Shown here: positions 56,398 to 64,000 of the stretch, piece by piece
Layout of the letters: every line of letters begins with the position of its first letter
Position numbering within the stretch: the stretch's first letter is position 1
NCBI RefSeq assembly: GCF_019656055.1
Contig: NZ_BPKY01000004.1
Span: 1-64,000 of the forward strand
DNA from: Leuconostoc miyukkimchii
GTDB taxonomy: Bacteria > Bacillota > Bacilli > Lactobacillales > Lactobacillaceae
DNA length: 64,000 nucleotides
Direction of reading: 5' to 3'
Notes under the pieces: model-generated
What the model was told of the DNA's origin: nothing
The model's database searches: none
What the model saw: only the letters and a program-made list of their open reading frames with translations
Position numbers and translations under genes: made by a program

Positions 56398-56967
56398 ATG
56401 GCGAATAGAATGTCAGAACAAACGAAACAGAAGTTATTGGATGCATTTTTTGAATTATTAAAAGTCGAAAATTATGAAAAAATTGCTATCATCGATATTA
56501 CTGAAAAAGCTGCAGTTTCAAGAAGAAGTTTTTACAGAGCCTATGAAAGTAAGGCAGATTTGTTGAATAAATATTTAGATGGTATTGTGGTGTCATGGCG
56601 AGGGCACACATCTCATCTAACAATTAATTCGTACAGCCAGCTCATTGATGAAATTTTTAAATTTTGGACAAAATATATTTCAGAACTGACAGTACTCGTG
56701 AAGGCCAATTTATCTTTTTTTGTGCTAGATAAACTAAATACAGAGTTTCCTAAATATTTTGATAAATTGTATAGTGGTTTCCAGTATGAAGCAGGTTGGG
56801 TAAACCAGTCAGAAAAGGAAAAAGAACTTTACATCAAGTATATGTTCCGTTTAAGTATTGGGGCGCTTTGGAATGTCTTTTCTCACTGGCTTTTAAATCC
56901 AGATGATATGACACGAGAAGAACTTGTTTTACTTGTGAAATCAGGATTTCTTCAGTTGGGTAGTTGA
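56398..56967 (+). CDS. TetR/AcrR-family regulator
   Basis: 189 residues from ATG 56398, chosen because AAGGAG lies 7 nt upstream; an in-frame ATG at 56374 lacks one. TetR N-terminal domain: KQKLLDAFFELLKVENYEKI, ITEKAAVSRRSFYRAYESKADLL; the C-terminal helical domain ends LVKSGFLQLGS (TetR_C-type). Divergent from the DHA2 pump, which it probably represses. Confidence 0.88.
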   Translation: MANRMSEQTKQKLLDAFFELLKVENYEKIAIIDITEKAAVSRRSFYRAYESKADLLNKYLDGIVVSWRGHTSHLTINSYSQLIDEIFKFWTKYISELTVLVKANLSFFVLDKLNTEFPKYFDKLYSGFQYEAGWVNQSEKEKELYIKYMFRLSIGALWNVFSHWLLNPDDMTREELVLLVKSGFLQLGS

Positions 56968-57074
56968 AACATTGATCAAAAAATTATGTCAGTACAAGGT
57001 ACAAGATATTGATAATTTTATACATCTAGTTCACTTATAATAAACTTTATTTTTCGATTTAATTAAAAAACATA
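56968..57074. other. Intergenic region before the T-box promoter
   Basis: AT-rich start of the 573-nt gap between the TetR gene and the ECF operon; no gene or clear terminator hairpin seen here. The remainder of the gap is the T-box promoter and leader, then about 140 nt up to the S-component gene with no extra feature. Confidence 0.4.
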
Positions 57075-57397
57075 TTGACAAAATAATATAAAGATGTGAC
57101 AATATAACAAATAGATGAGACAAAGAAGAGATAAGTAAGTTTTTATAGTAATTTAAGAGAGCTAATGTTTGGTGCAAGTTAGTATTACGAAGAAATTGAA
57201 AATGGTCTTGGAGTCGTCAGTGATGTGAGCATTGATGTAAATGTCACTCGGGTGCGCCCGTTATTGCGTTAGGGTATCTCATTTTTGATGTACCTGTTGA
57301 GTATGAAGTAGAAATACTTTATAAAACTTGGGTGGTAACGCGATTCAGTTCGTCCCATATTTTTTGTGTAAATTGCAAAAAATATGGGACGTTTTTT
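57075..57397 (+). promoter_or_regulatory. T-box riboswitch leader, probable Met specifier
   Basis: Promoter TTGACA (57075-57080), 17-bp spacer, GACAAT. The leader shows a stem I with the distal motif AGAGAGCTAATGTTTGGTGCAAG, then GAAATTGAAAATGGTCTTGG where ATG (57202-57204) sits in the specifier position followed by a purine. The T-box is GGGTGGTAACGCG (57330-57342; one difference from GGGTGGNACCGCG) and the TGGT bulge fits the A-CCA end of tRNA-Met. It competes with the terminator below. This indicates induction when charged tRNA-Met is scarce. Confidence 0.8.
57351..57397 (+). terminator. T-box intrinsic terminator
   Basis: Perfect 15-bp arms CGTCCCATATTTTTT and AAAAAATATGGGACG followed by T6. 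The 5' arm begins just after the T-box sequence, as required for the terminator/antiterminator switch. Confidence 0.9.
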
Positions 57398-57540
57398 ATT
57401 TATTTAATAATAATCTTGGGAGATATGTTCTATGACTAATAAGCTGATGTTAATTTAAATACCTGTTAGATGGGGTTATTGTTGTAATGGTAATCTAAAT
57501 AAATATGATTATTTAGATATTTTTAAAAGGAGAAAGAATC

Positions 57541-58131
57541 ATGAGTGAAACAAATAGAGTTAAAAGAGTAAATTATACAACTTCGGGGGTGGCAACTATT
57601 GTATTAGTTGGTTTATTTGCTGCCATTACGTACGTAGGCATACAGTTTTTTAGAATTCCTTTGCCTGCTGCTGTGGGCGCACCATTTATTCATTTTGGAA
57701 ATTCTTTGGTTGTGTTGTCTGTGCTATTTTTAGGTTTCTATAAGGGTGCAATTGCAGGATCAATAGGTTTAGGTATATTTGATATTTTAAATGGTTATGC
57801 TGCCGAGGCACCAATCATTATTATAGATGTTTTTGTTATCGCATTTATTGTCACAGAAGTCTTCAAATTGCTGAAATTTAATGATGATAAAATTTTAAAC
57901 ATCACACTAGTTGCTGTAGCTGCTGGATTAACAAAGATTGTACTATCCTTTGTAGAGGGTACGCTTAAATTGACCTTTGCCGGAAGTAATCTCAACTCAG
58001 CGGTAACAAGTTCAATTTTGAGTTTGCCAGCTACTGCTATTAATTCTATTTCAACCGTTATTATTGTAAGTTTATTATATGTTCCCGTTAAGAAGGCACT
58101 AGAGATATTTTTAAGTGCTTCTGAAAGTTAA
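57541..58131 (+). CDS. ECF transporter S component (substrate-binding membrane protein)
   Basis: 196 residues with about six helices. FFRIPLPAAVGAPFIHFGNSLVVLSVLFLGFYKGAIAG (about 33-70) is a typical ECF S-component motif. It captures a small substrate at the membrane and docks to the EcfA1-EcfA2-EcfT energising module encoded next. The Met-type T-box upstream suggests methionine, a precursor or a related sulphur compound, as proposed for the MtsTUV-type systems of lactic acid bacteria. AAAGGAG precedes the ATG. Confidence 0.85.
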   Translation: MSETNRVKRVNYTTSGVATIVLVGLFAAITYVGIQFFRIPLPAAVGAPFIHFGNSLVVLSVLFLGFYKGAIAGSIGLGIFDILNGYAAEAPIIIIDVFVIAFIVTEVFKLLKFNDDKILNITLVAVAAGLTKIVLSFVEGTLKLTFAGSNLNSAVTSSILSLPATAINSISTVIIVSLLYVPVKKALEIFLSASES

Positions 58132-58155
58132 GTAAAATACTAGAAGGGAAAATGC

Positions 58156-59007
58156 ATGAACAATATCATTGAAACGAAAGCATTAGGATTTCGTTATCCA
58201 AAACAAAAAAAATTCCTTTTTGAAGATTTAAATATTACGATTCAAGAAGGAGAGATGGTTGCAATTCTTGGTTCTAATGGTTCAGGAAAATCCACACTTC
58301 TAAGGCATTTTAACGCCTTAAGTAGACCAAAAACAGGCACTGTCATTGTTAATGATCAGTGGGATACTGGAAATTCGGATAATTGGTTGGATATCAGACA
58401 AATAATTGGTCTTGTGTTCCAAAATCCTGAGAATCAAATTGTTTCGACAATTGTTGAGGAAGACATTGCATTTGCTCTAGAAAACTTAGGATTTCCACGG
58501 GAAGAGATAATTAAAAGAGTGGATGAGTCCTTAAAAAAGGTTGGTATGTACGACTATAAAAAATATCCACCTTATCAGCTTTCAGGAGGACAGAAACAAC
58601 GCATAGGAATTGCTAGTATATTAGCTATGAGACCTAAAGCTATTATTTTTGATGAAGCAACAAGCATGTTGGATCCTGAAGGAAGAAGTGATGTCTTAAA
58701 AATAATTTATGAATTAAATCACACATATGGTGTGACGGTTCTGATGACAACACATTTATTGGATGAAGTCGTTTCTGTGGATAGAGTAATTGTTTTAAAC
58801 AAAGGACGAATTACGTTTGATGATAAACCTGAAGTGGTATTTAGCAATCGTGAAGAACTTGAAGCCATAGGATTAAGCATACCAACGGTCACTAGGTTAG
58901 CAGCAGATTTAAAAGCAGCAGGCTATTTGAAGGACAACGCAAAAACAATTCTAACTAAGGAAGAACTAATAGATGCAATTGAACAAGATATAGGGGTTAA
59001 AGGATGA
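58156..59007 (+). CDS. ecfA1: ECF transporter ATPase EcfA1
   Basis: 283 residues. Walker A GSNGSGKST, Q-loop VFQNPENQIVSTIVEEDIAFALENLG (typical EcfA), signature LSGGQKQRIGIAS, Walker B AIIFDEATSMLD, H-loop THL. Overlaps ecfA2 by 4 nt. Being encoded beside its own S component makes this a group I (dedicated) ECF system. Confidence 0.92.
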   Translation: MNNIIETKALGFRYPKQKKFLFEDLNITIQEGEMVAILGSNGSGKSTLLRHFNALSRPKTGTVIVNDQWDTGNSDNWLDIRQIIGLVFQNPENQIVSTIVEEDIAFALENLGFPREEIIKRVDESLKKVGMYDYKKYPPYQLSGGQKQRIGIASILAMRPKAIIFDEATSMLDPEGRSDVLKIIYELNHTYGVTVLMTTHLLDEVVSVDRVIVLNKGRITFDDKPEVVFSNREELEAIGLSIPTVTRLAADLKAAGYLKDNAKTILTKEELIDAIEQDIGVKG

Positions 59008-59867
59008 GTTTGCTAAGTATTGAAAATGTCGATTACTCTTATGCTAAAAAGACAACTTTTGAGAAGCATGTTTTAAAAAAGCTGTCTTTGAAAATAGAGC
59101 CGGGCAGTTTTATAGGTATAATTGGTCATACTGGAAGTGGTAAATCAACTTTAATCAAAATTTTGAATGGATTGTTAAAACCAGATGCGGGGACAATTTT
59201 ATATAAGGGAGAAAATATTTGGAGCAAAAATTTTGATTTAAGAAACTTTCATTTAGATGTAGGGGTTTCCTTTCAGTATCCAGAACATCAGTTATTCTGT
59301 GACACAGTGAAAAAAGATATTGAATATGGGTTAATTAACAAAGGTGTCCCGAAAGAGGTGTATGAATCAAAAATCAAAAAAACTTTAAATATAGTTGGGC
59401 TATCAGAGAGCTATTTGGAAAAATCACCTTTTCAATTATCCGGTGGAGAAATGAGGAAAGTGGCATTAGCTGGCACGATAGTGTTAGATCCTGAAGTATT
59501 AATTCTGGATGAACCAACAGCTGGATTGGATCCCAAATCTACACAGCAAATTTATGATAGCTTAAAGACCTATCAGGCTCAAACAAATAGCAGCATTATA
59601 GTCGTTTCCCACAGTATGGAAGATGTTTCGGAATATGTGACAGATATTGTAGCACTTGATGATGGCCAAATTTTGTTACAAGGTAAACCGGATCAAGTGT
59701 TTGATAATGCTGAAAAGCTCAAAAAAGTAGGTCTAGATGTTCCGATAACTACTAATATTTTACGACTGTTAGCAAAAGATAATCCCTCAGTTAATACTAA
59801 TATTTATCGTTATGAGGATACAAAACTTGAAATAAGCAGATTATTAAAGGATGCAATTTTAAAATGA
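59004..59867 (+). CDS. ecfA2: ECF transporter ATPase EcfA2
   Basis: 287 residues. Walker A GHTGSGKST, Q-loop FQYPEHQLFCDTVKKDIEYG (EcfA2-type YPEHQLF), signature LSGGEMRKVALAG, Walker B VLILDEPTAGLD, H-loop SHS. Overlaps ecfT by 4 nt. Confidence 0.93.
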   Translation: MSLLSIENVDYSYAKKTTFEKHVLKKLSLKIEPGSFIGIIGHTGSGKSTLIKILNGLLKPDAGTILYKGENIWSKNFDLRNFHLDVGVSFQYPEHQLFCDTVKKDIEYGLINKGVPKEVYESKIKKTLNIVGLSESYLEKSPFQLSGGEMRKVALAGTIVLDPEVLILDEPTAGLDPKSTQQIYDSLKTYQAQTNSSIIVVSHSMEDVSEYVTDIVALDDGQILLQGKPDQVFDNAEKLKKVGLDVPITTNILRLLAKDNPSVNTNIYRYEDTKLEISRLLKDAILK

Positions 59868-60655
59868 ATAATACAGTAATTGGACAATTTATTCCGGGTA
59901 AATCTGTGATTCATGGATTAGATCCTAGGACAAAGATTATGACAACTGGTTTATGGATTATCATATTAATCCTCACCCATAGTTGGATAGGTTTCTTGTT
60001 AGACGCAATATTTTTGGCAGCAGTAATTATTGTTTCGCGCATTTCGCCAATAATTGTTTTACGAAGCATAAAACCAATATTGCCTATTGTGATCTTTACC
60101 TCTTTTTTCAACGTTATTTATACATCTGGCGATGTATTATGGTCGGCTTGGATTTTTAAAATCACGCAACAAGGTATTGAAATTTCTGCATTCCTATCAT
60201 TGAGAATTATATTCATGGTGATGGGTAGCTCGATTTTGACTTTTACAACATCTCTAACAGACATCACAAGTGGGATAGAGAGTTTACTTTCCCCACTTGA
60301 AAGGTTTGGCGTAAGAGTAACAGATTTTGCTATGATGGTGACACTTGCTATTCGTTTTATACCAACTTTATCTGAAGAAATTCAAAAAATAAAAGATGCT
60401 CAAAAAGCACGTGGCGCATTTTTTGGCAGTAATAAAATCACTAAAAAAATAAAAGAAGTCTTTCCTATCTTGGTACCACTTATTTATTCGTCTTTTAGAA
60501 GAGCATTTGATTTAACTAACGCCATTGAGTGTAGATGTTACAATCAAAAAATTAAAAGGACAAAACTAAATCCGTTAATTTACAAAAAGAAGGACTTAGT
60601 TTGTGGCGTTATTAGTTCATTATTTGCCCTGATAATTTTAATCATACAGCATTGA
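59864..60655 (+). CDS. ecfT: ECF transporter transmembrane component EcfT
   Basis: 263 residues, about five to six helices. The two coupling motifs are visible: DAQKARGAFFG (about 180-190) and NAIECRCYN (about 222-230), variants of the ARG and ARC/SRG motifs that contact the ATPases. N-terminal GKSVIHGLDPRTKI is typical. It links the S component to EcfA1/A2. Confidence 0.92.
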   Translation: MNNTVIGQFIPGKSVIHGLDPRTKIMTTGLWIIILILTHSWIGFLLDAIFLAAVIIVSRISPIIVLRSIKPILPIVIFTSFFNVIYTSGDVLWSAWIFKITQQGIEISAFLSLRIIFMVMGSSILTFTTSLTDITSGIESLLSPLERFGVRVTDFAMMVTLAIRFIPTLSEEIQKIKDAQKARGAFFGSNKITKKIKEVFPILVPLIYSSFRRAFDLTNAIECRCYNQKIKRTKLNPLIYKKKDLVCGVISSLFALIILIIQH

Positions 60656-60672
60656 AGAAAGGGTAAAACGCA

Positions 60673-61335
60673 GTGTCATCAGAAAAATGTAGAATATTTA
60701 TTGTGAGACACGGTGAAACCTTGTTCAATAAATTAGATAGAATCCAGGGATGGGCAGATTCACCTTTAACGGAATTTGGTGAAAGTAAAATACAAACTAT
60801 TGCTGATACTTTAAGTAGGTATAACTTTTGTTATGCTTACACGAGTGATAGTCGACGCGCAGTTAAGACGTGTGATATTATTCTTGCTAAACAAACCCAT
60901 CCAGTACAGCAAACGCAAACAAAAATCTTACGAGAATGGTACTACGGTAGTAATGAAGGCATGACAAAAAAAGCGTTCATTGCAAAAATTGCTGCTAAAG
61001 TACCACAATATGATAAAAGCAGTCGTTTACAAGAAAATTTTAGTTTTAAAGATTTTTCTAAAGTTGTTCAACAAATAGATGATATGAATTCACCAGACAA
61101 TTTTTCCACGATACGACGAAAGCTAAATAACTATTTCAGAAAAATTGCTGAAAAACATTCAGAGAATGGTGAAAATAACATTTTGGTTGTTTCACATGGA
61201 TTGAGTATTTTAACGTTTTTAAGCCGAATTAATGATCAAATTACATTTCAAACACCATTGAAAAATGGCGCAGTTATCGTATTAGAATATTCAAACAATG
61301 AATTTAGTTTGGTAAACGATGATTTGTTTTTTTAA
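60673..61335 (+). CDS. Histidine phosphatase family protein
   Basis: 220 residues from a GTG. RHGETLFNKLDRIQGWADSPLTEFG (about 12-36) is the phosphoglycerate-mutase/phosphatase motif with the catalytic His; EWYYGSNEGM holds the acid residue and VVSHGLSIL the second His. It probably removes phosphate from a small metabolite. It is 17 nt after ecfT and may share the T-box control, but the substrate is unknown. Confidence 0.88.
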   Translation: MSSEKCRIFIVRHGETLFNKLDRIQGWADSPLTEFGESKIQTIADTLSRYNFCYAYTSDSRRAVKTCDIILAKQTHPVQQTQTKILREWYYGSNEGMTKKAFIAKIAAKVPQYDKSSRLQENFSFKDFSKVVQQIDDMNSPDNFSTIRRKLNNYFRKIAEKHSENGENNILVVSHGLSILTFLSRINDQITFQTPLKNGAVIVLEYSNNEFSLVNDDLFF

Positions 61336-61387
61336 CTAGTTTATTTTATCGAAAAGTCTTAGTATTATGAAGCATGTATCTCAAACG

Positions 61388-61428
61388 AAAAGCGCCAATA
61401 CTAGTAAATCTAGTAATAGGCGCTTTTT
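61388..61428 (+). terminator. Terminator of the ECF operon
   Basis: AAAAGCGCC/GGCGCTTTT stem with an inner CTAG/CTAG pair, then TTTTT. Lies 50 nt after the phosphatase stop. Confidence 0.85.
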
Positions 61429-61512
61429 CCGTTCTTTTGTTTGTAAAAGTTAAAAGTAATTGACAGAGAGTAATAAATCAAACAATTATTTTGACAAATT
61501 TGATTTTAGGTT

Positions 61513-62469
61513 TTAATGTGGTGTGTTATCTGTGTGATTTTTCCAAACAGAAGCCAATACGGAACCAGAAATGTTGTGCCATACTGAGAACATAACTGCT
61601 GCAATGGCCGATGCTGGCTCAAAGAAGGAAATAGCTAGTGTAGAAGCAAGAGCAGAGTCCTGCATTCCAACCTCAAAAGTGATTGCCTTTTGTTGTGGTG
61701 TTTTCATTTTTATCAGTTTTGAGAAGCCATATCCTAGCAAGTATCCTAGTAGATTATGTAAAATGATAACAGGTACCAAAATCAAAGTTGAAACTGCCAA
61801 AACTGTTTTAGAATTAGCTGACAAAACAGCTAAAATAATAACTAGTATGGCGACTTGTGACAGAAATGGCATGATGTCAATTACTTTTTGCACGTGCTCT
61901 TTAAAAACCATGTGGACGAGAACACCTAGTACAATGGGAATGACTACAATTTGAAATGCAGAAAAAAACATTGAGGTAAAGGGGACATGAACCCACTTTC
62001 CTGCTAGTAATTTAAGAAGTGTTGGAATCATGATAGGTGCTAACAGGGTTGAAAGTAAACCAATAGAAACATCTAAAGCAACATCACCACCAGACAAAAA
62101 GGACATGACATTAGACGAGGTACCTGACGGAGCTGAGCCAACTAGGATAACACCAACCGCTGCTGCGCCGGTTAATCCAAAAAGATGTACTAACAAGAAG
62201 GCGATTAACGGCATAATGATATAATGTGCGATTGTTCCTAAAATAATTTGTAATGGGTTACGAGCGACTCGTTTAAAATCAGAAGGTGTTAAAGTAATGC
62301 CCATTCCGAACAAAACAACCATTAGTAAAAGTGAAACAGCTGAGAGGGTACCAATTTTTGTTGTAGCAAGTGCAGTGCCTGGACCAGGAATAAGGATAGC
62401 TAATACGGCTACTGCAATAACAAAAATTGTAAAAAATTTTGTAATGAATGTTGAAAGTGATTTAATCAT
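61513..62469 (-). CDS. Bile acid:sodium symporter (BASS) family transporter
   Basis: 318 residues, about nine to ten helices. VVLFGMGITLTPSDF (about 51-65), VGSAPSGTSSNVMSFLSGGDVALDVS and ITFEVGMQDSALASTLA are the BASS signatures. Family members carry organic anions, including pantoate or 2-keto acids. The neighbour ilvD makes 2-keto acids, so transport of a branched-chain keto acid or pantoate is possible. The exact substrate cannot be assigned. Confidence 0.85.
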   Translation of the reverse strand: MIKSLSTFITKFFTIFVIAVAVLAILIPGPGTALATTKIGTLSAVSLLLMVVLFGMGITLTPSDFKRVARNPLQIILGTIAHYIIMPLIAFLLVHLFGLTGAAAVGVILVGSAPSGTSSNVMSFLSGGDVALDVSIGLLSTLLAPIMIPTLLKLLAGKWVHVPFTSMFFSAFQIVVIPIVLGVLVHMVFKEHVQKVIDIMPFLSQVAILVIILAVLSANSKTVLAVSTLILVPVIILHNLLGYLLGYGFSKLIKMKTPQQKAITFEVGMQDSALASTLAISFFEPASAIAAVMFSVWHNISGSVLASVWKNHTDNTPH

Positions 62470-62506
62470 AGTTATTCTCCATTAACTTGAAATAAAATTG
62501 GTATCT

Positions 62507-62827
62507 TTAATTATGAATACCCAAAACCATTTTTGCATAACGACTCATTCTATCGGTAGACCATGCTGGTTCCCAAACTAGGTCAATTTTGACACTATTG
62601 ACAGCATTTATTGCCATTAAAGCGCGGGTAATCATTGTATCGAGCACTGCAGTTAACGGGCATCCCATGGTTGTTAAAGTAAGTTTCACCGTAACATTGC
62701 CAGCTTTATCCATAGCTAATTCATAAACTAATCCTAAGCTAACAATATCACAACGTAGTTCAGGATCTATTACTTGTGATAAAGCTTCTAACATTTGGTC
62801 CTGTAATTCTTGTGTATTGTTGTCCAT
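62507..62827 (-). CDS. SufT/MIP18-family iron-sulphur assembly protein (DUF59)
   Basis: 106 residues, a single DUF59 domain: ALSQVIDPELRCDIVSLGLVYEL, then LTTMGCPLTAVL with the conserved Cys, and VWEPAWSTDRMS. SufT-type proteins help deliver Fe-S clusters to target enzymes. It lies between ilvD, an Fe-S dehydratase, and the BASS gene on the same strand. Confidence 0.88.
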   Translation of the reverse strand: MDNNTQELQDQMLEALSQVIDPELRCDIVSLGLVYELAMDKAGNVTVKLTLTTMGCPLTAVLDTMITRALMAINAVNSVKIDLVWEPAWSTDRMSRYAKMVLGIHN

Positions 62828-62858
62828 ATATCAGATATCCTTAATTACGTTTGAAATT

Positions 62859-64000
62859 TTAGTTAGGGAAAAGTTCATCTGCTCCTTTTAACACGGCACC
62901 GGTATTTGCAGAAGTTACTAATGCCTGGTAGCGGGCCATCCAACCTTTTCGAATTTTAGGAACAAATGCCTTTAATTGTTTATGACGTTGTGCGAGTTCA
63001 GCATCGTCAACATGTAACTGCATTGTACGGTTAACGAGATCAATGGTAATCTTATCACCATCTTCGACAAGTGCGATTGGGCCATCGTCAGCAGCCTCGG
63101 GACTAACGTGCCCAACTGAAATACCGCGAGATGCACCTGAAAAACGTCCATCAGTAACTAATGCAACATCTTTTCCTAAGCCCATCCCTGTGATTGCTGA
63201 GGTGGGTCCCAACATTTCAGGCATGCCTGGTCCACCTTTAGGTCCTTCGTAACGAATAACTAGTACTTGGCCTGCGTGGATTTTGTTGGCATCAATGGCA
63301 TTAACAGCATCTTGTTCAGAGTTGAAAACAATAGCGTCACCTGTAAAAGTTTTAATACTGGGATCAACACCGCCAGCTTTAATGACTGACCCATTTGGAG
63401 CTAAGTTCCCGTATAGGATAGATAAACCACCCTGTTTTGTGTATGGATTAACATCAAATTTGCGAATAATTTCATCATCTATGATTTCATGACCAGCAAC
63501 ATTTTCACGTACTGTCTTGCCAGTGACTGTCATGCGATCAGGATGTAAAACACCACCCATGCGGATGAGTTCATTAATAATAGCAGGAACACCACCAGCA
63601 TTATGGACATCTTCCATAGCCCATTTAGATGATGGTGCAATTTTAGATAGATAAGGAACTTTTTCAGCAATTTTGTTGATATCTGCTTGATTATAGTCAA
63701 TACCGGCTTCATGAGCGATGGACAAAACATGTAAAACAGTATTCGTCGACCCACCCATTGCCATATCAAGAACCATAGCGTCATCAAGCGCTTCTTTTGT
63801 AATCAAATCGCGTGGTTTGACGTTTTCTTTAACCATACGCATTAACTGTTTGGCGCCATCGCGGATTAAATCGCGTCTTTCTTCAGAAATTGCCAGTGCC
63901 GTACCGTTGAAAGGTAACGCGATACCCATAACTTCCATTAAAGTATTCATCGAATTAGCTGTGAACATACCAGCACAAGATCCACAAGTAGGGCAAGCAT
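62859..64000 (-). CDS. ilvD: Dihydroxy-acid dehydratase IlvD, 3' part (truncated by the window)
   Basis: About 380 C-terminal codons are present; the 5' end lies beyond base 64000. The frame reaches the window edge with [18 protein letters not shown], which holds Fe-S cluster cysteines. [36 protein letters not shown] and the C-terminal GADELFPN are typical. IlvD dehydrates dihydroxy acids to the 2-keto acids leading to valine, leucine, isoleucine and pantothenate. The internal ATG (63968) is not the real start. Confidence 0.95.
   Translation of the reverse strand, partial: ACPTCGSCAGMFTANSMNTLMEVMGIALPFNGTALAISEERRDLIRDGAKQLMRMVKENVKPRDLITKEALDDAMVLDMAMGGSTNTVLHVLSIAHEAGIDYNQADINKIAEKVPYLSKIAPSSKWAMEDVHNAGGVPAIINELIRMGGVLHPDRMTVTGKTVRENVAGHEIIDDEIIRKFDVNPYTKQGGLSILYGNLAPNGSVIKAGGVDPSIKTFTGDAIVFNSEQDAVNAIDANKIHAGQVLVIRYEGPKGGPGMPEMLGPTSAITGMGLGKDVALVTDGRFSGASRGISVGHVSPEAADDGPIALVEDGDKITIDLVNRTMQLHVDDAELAQRHKQLKAFVPKIRKGWMARYQALVTSANTGAVLKGADELFPN

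Overview
This window is the replication-origin region of a low-GC, Gram-positive lactic acid bacterium. The gene set (dnaA-dnaN-yaaA-recF-gyrB-gyrA, MenB, glucan-binding-type repeats, accessory Sec Asp proteins, DHA2 efflux pumps) looks most like Leuconostoc or a close relative. That is recognition from memory, not a database result. Transcription runs away from the origin: almost everything left of about 14.8 kb is on the minus strand, and the replication genes to the right are on the plus strand. No rRNA, tRNA, CRISPR array, insertion sequence or prophage was seen.

Left arm (1-14.8 kb): an unusual polypyrimidine tract; a glutamine-transaminase/omega-amidase pair; menB divergent from a hotdog thioesterase; an asp1-asp2-asp3 accessory Sec operon without secA2, secY2 or glycosyltransferases; xpt; a CorA-type transporter overlapping a GNAT gene; a membrane GDPD; yidC-rnpA-rpmH (rpmH is only 44 codons); a YebC-family gene and an RluE-type pseudouridine synthase.

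Origin (14.8-24.4 kb): DnaA-box clusters flank dnaA, and the dnaA-dnaN gap carries a DnaA-trio-like element next to an AT-rich stretch, so it is the likely unwinding site. dnaN is followed by yaaA-recF-gyrB-gyrA. Three ParB-type parS palindromes lie at 7.77, 19.62 and 24.27 kb, although no parA/parB is in the window.

Right arm: a PadR/DUF4097/PspC envelope-stress-like operon ending in a possible 16-residue microprotein (24.4-26.5 kb); an MFS pump and a MacA/MacB-like exporter operon (26.8-31.6 kb); a nucleoside-to-ribose catabolic region (31.6-43.6 kb) with two nucleoside hydrolases, a CNT permease, a LacI-type regulator and rbsDACBK-rpiA; a LanFEG-like immunity ABC transporter between two membrane-anchored XRE regulators, with several gene remnants (43.8-48.8 kb); an LRR surface protein with a KxYKxGKxW-like signal and glucan-binding repeats (a candidate client of the Asp system); a frameshifted and an intact DHA2 efflux pump with regulators (50.9-57.0 kb); a T-box leader with a probable Met specifier ahead of a complete ECF transporter (57.1-60.7 kb); and finally a BASS-family transporter, a SufT-like protein and the 3' part of ilvD, cut by the window end.

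The region 43.8-54 kb is the most plastic part. It holds a decayed duplicate of an XRE/TetR-type gene, a 3' remnant of an ABC exporter, a PH-domain-like remnant and a homopolymer frameshift. This suggests a decaying bacteriocin or resistance island.
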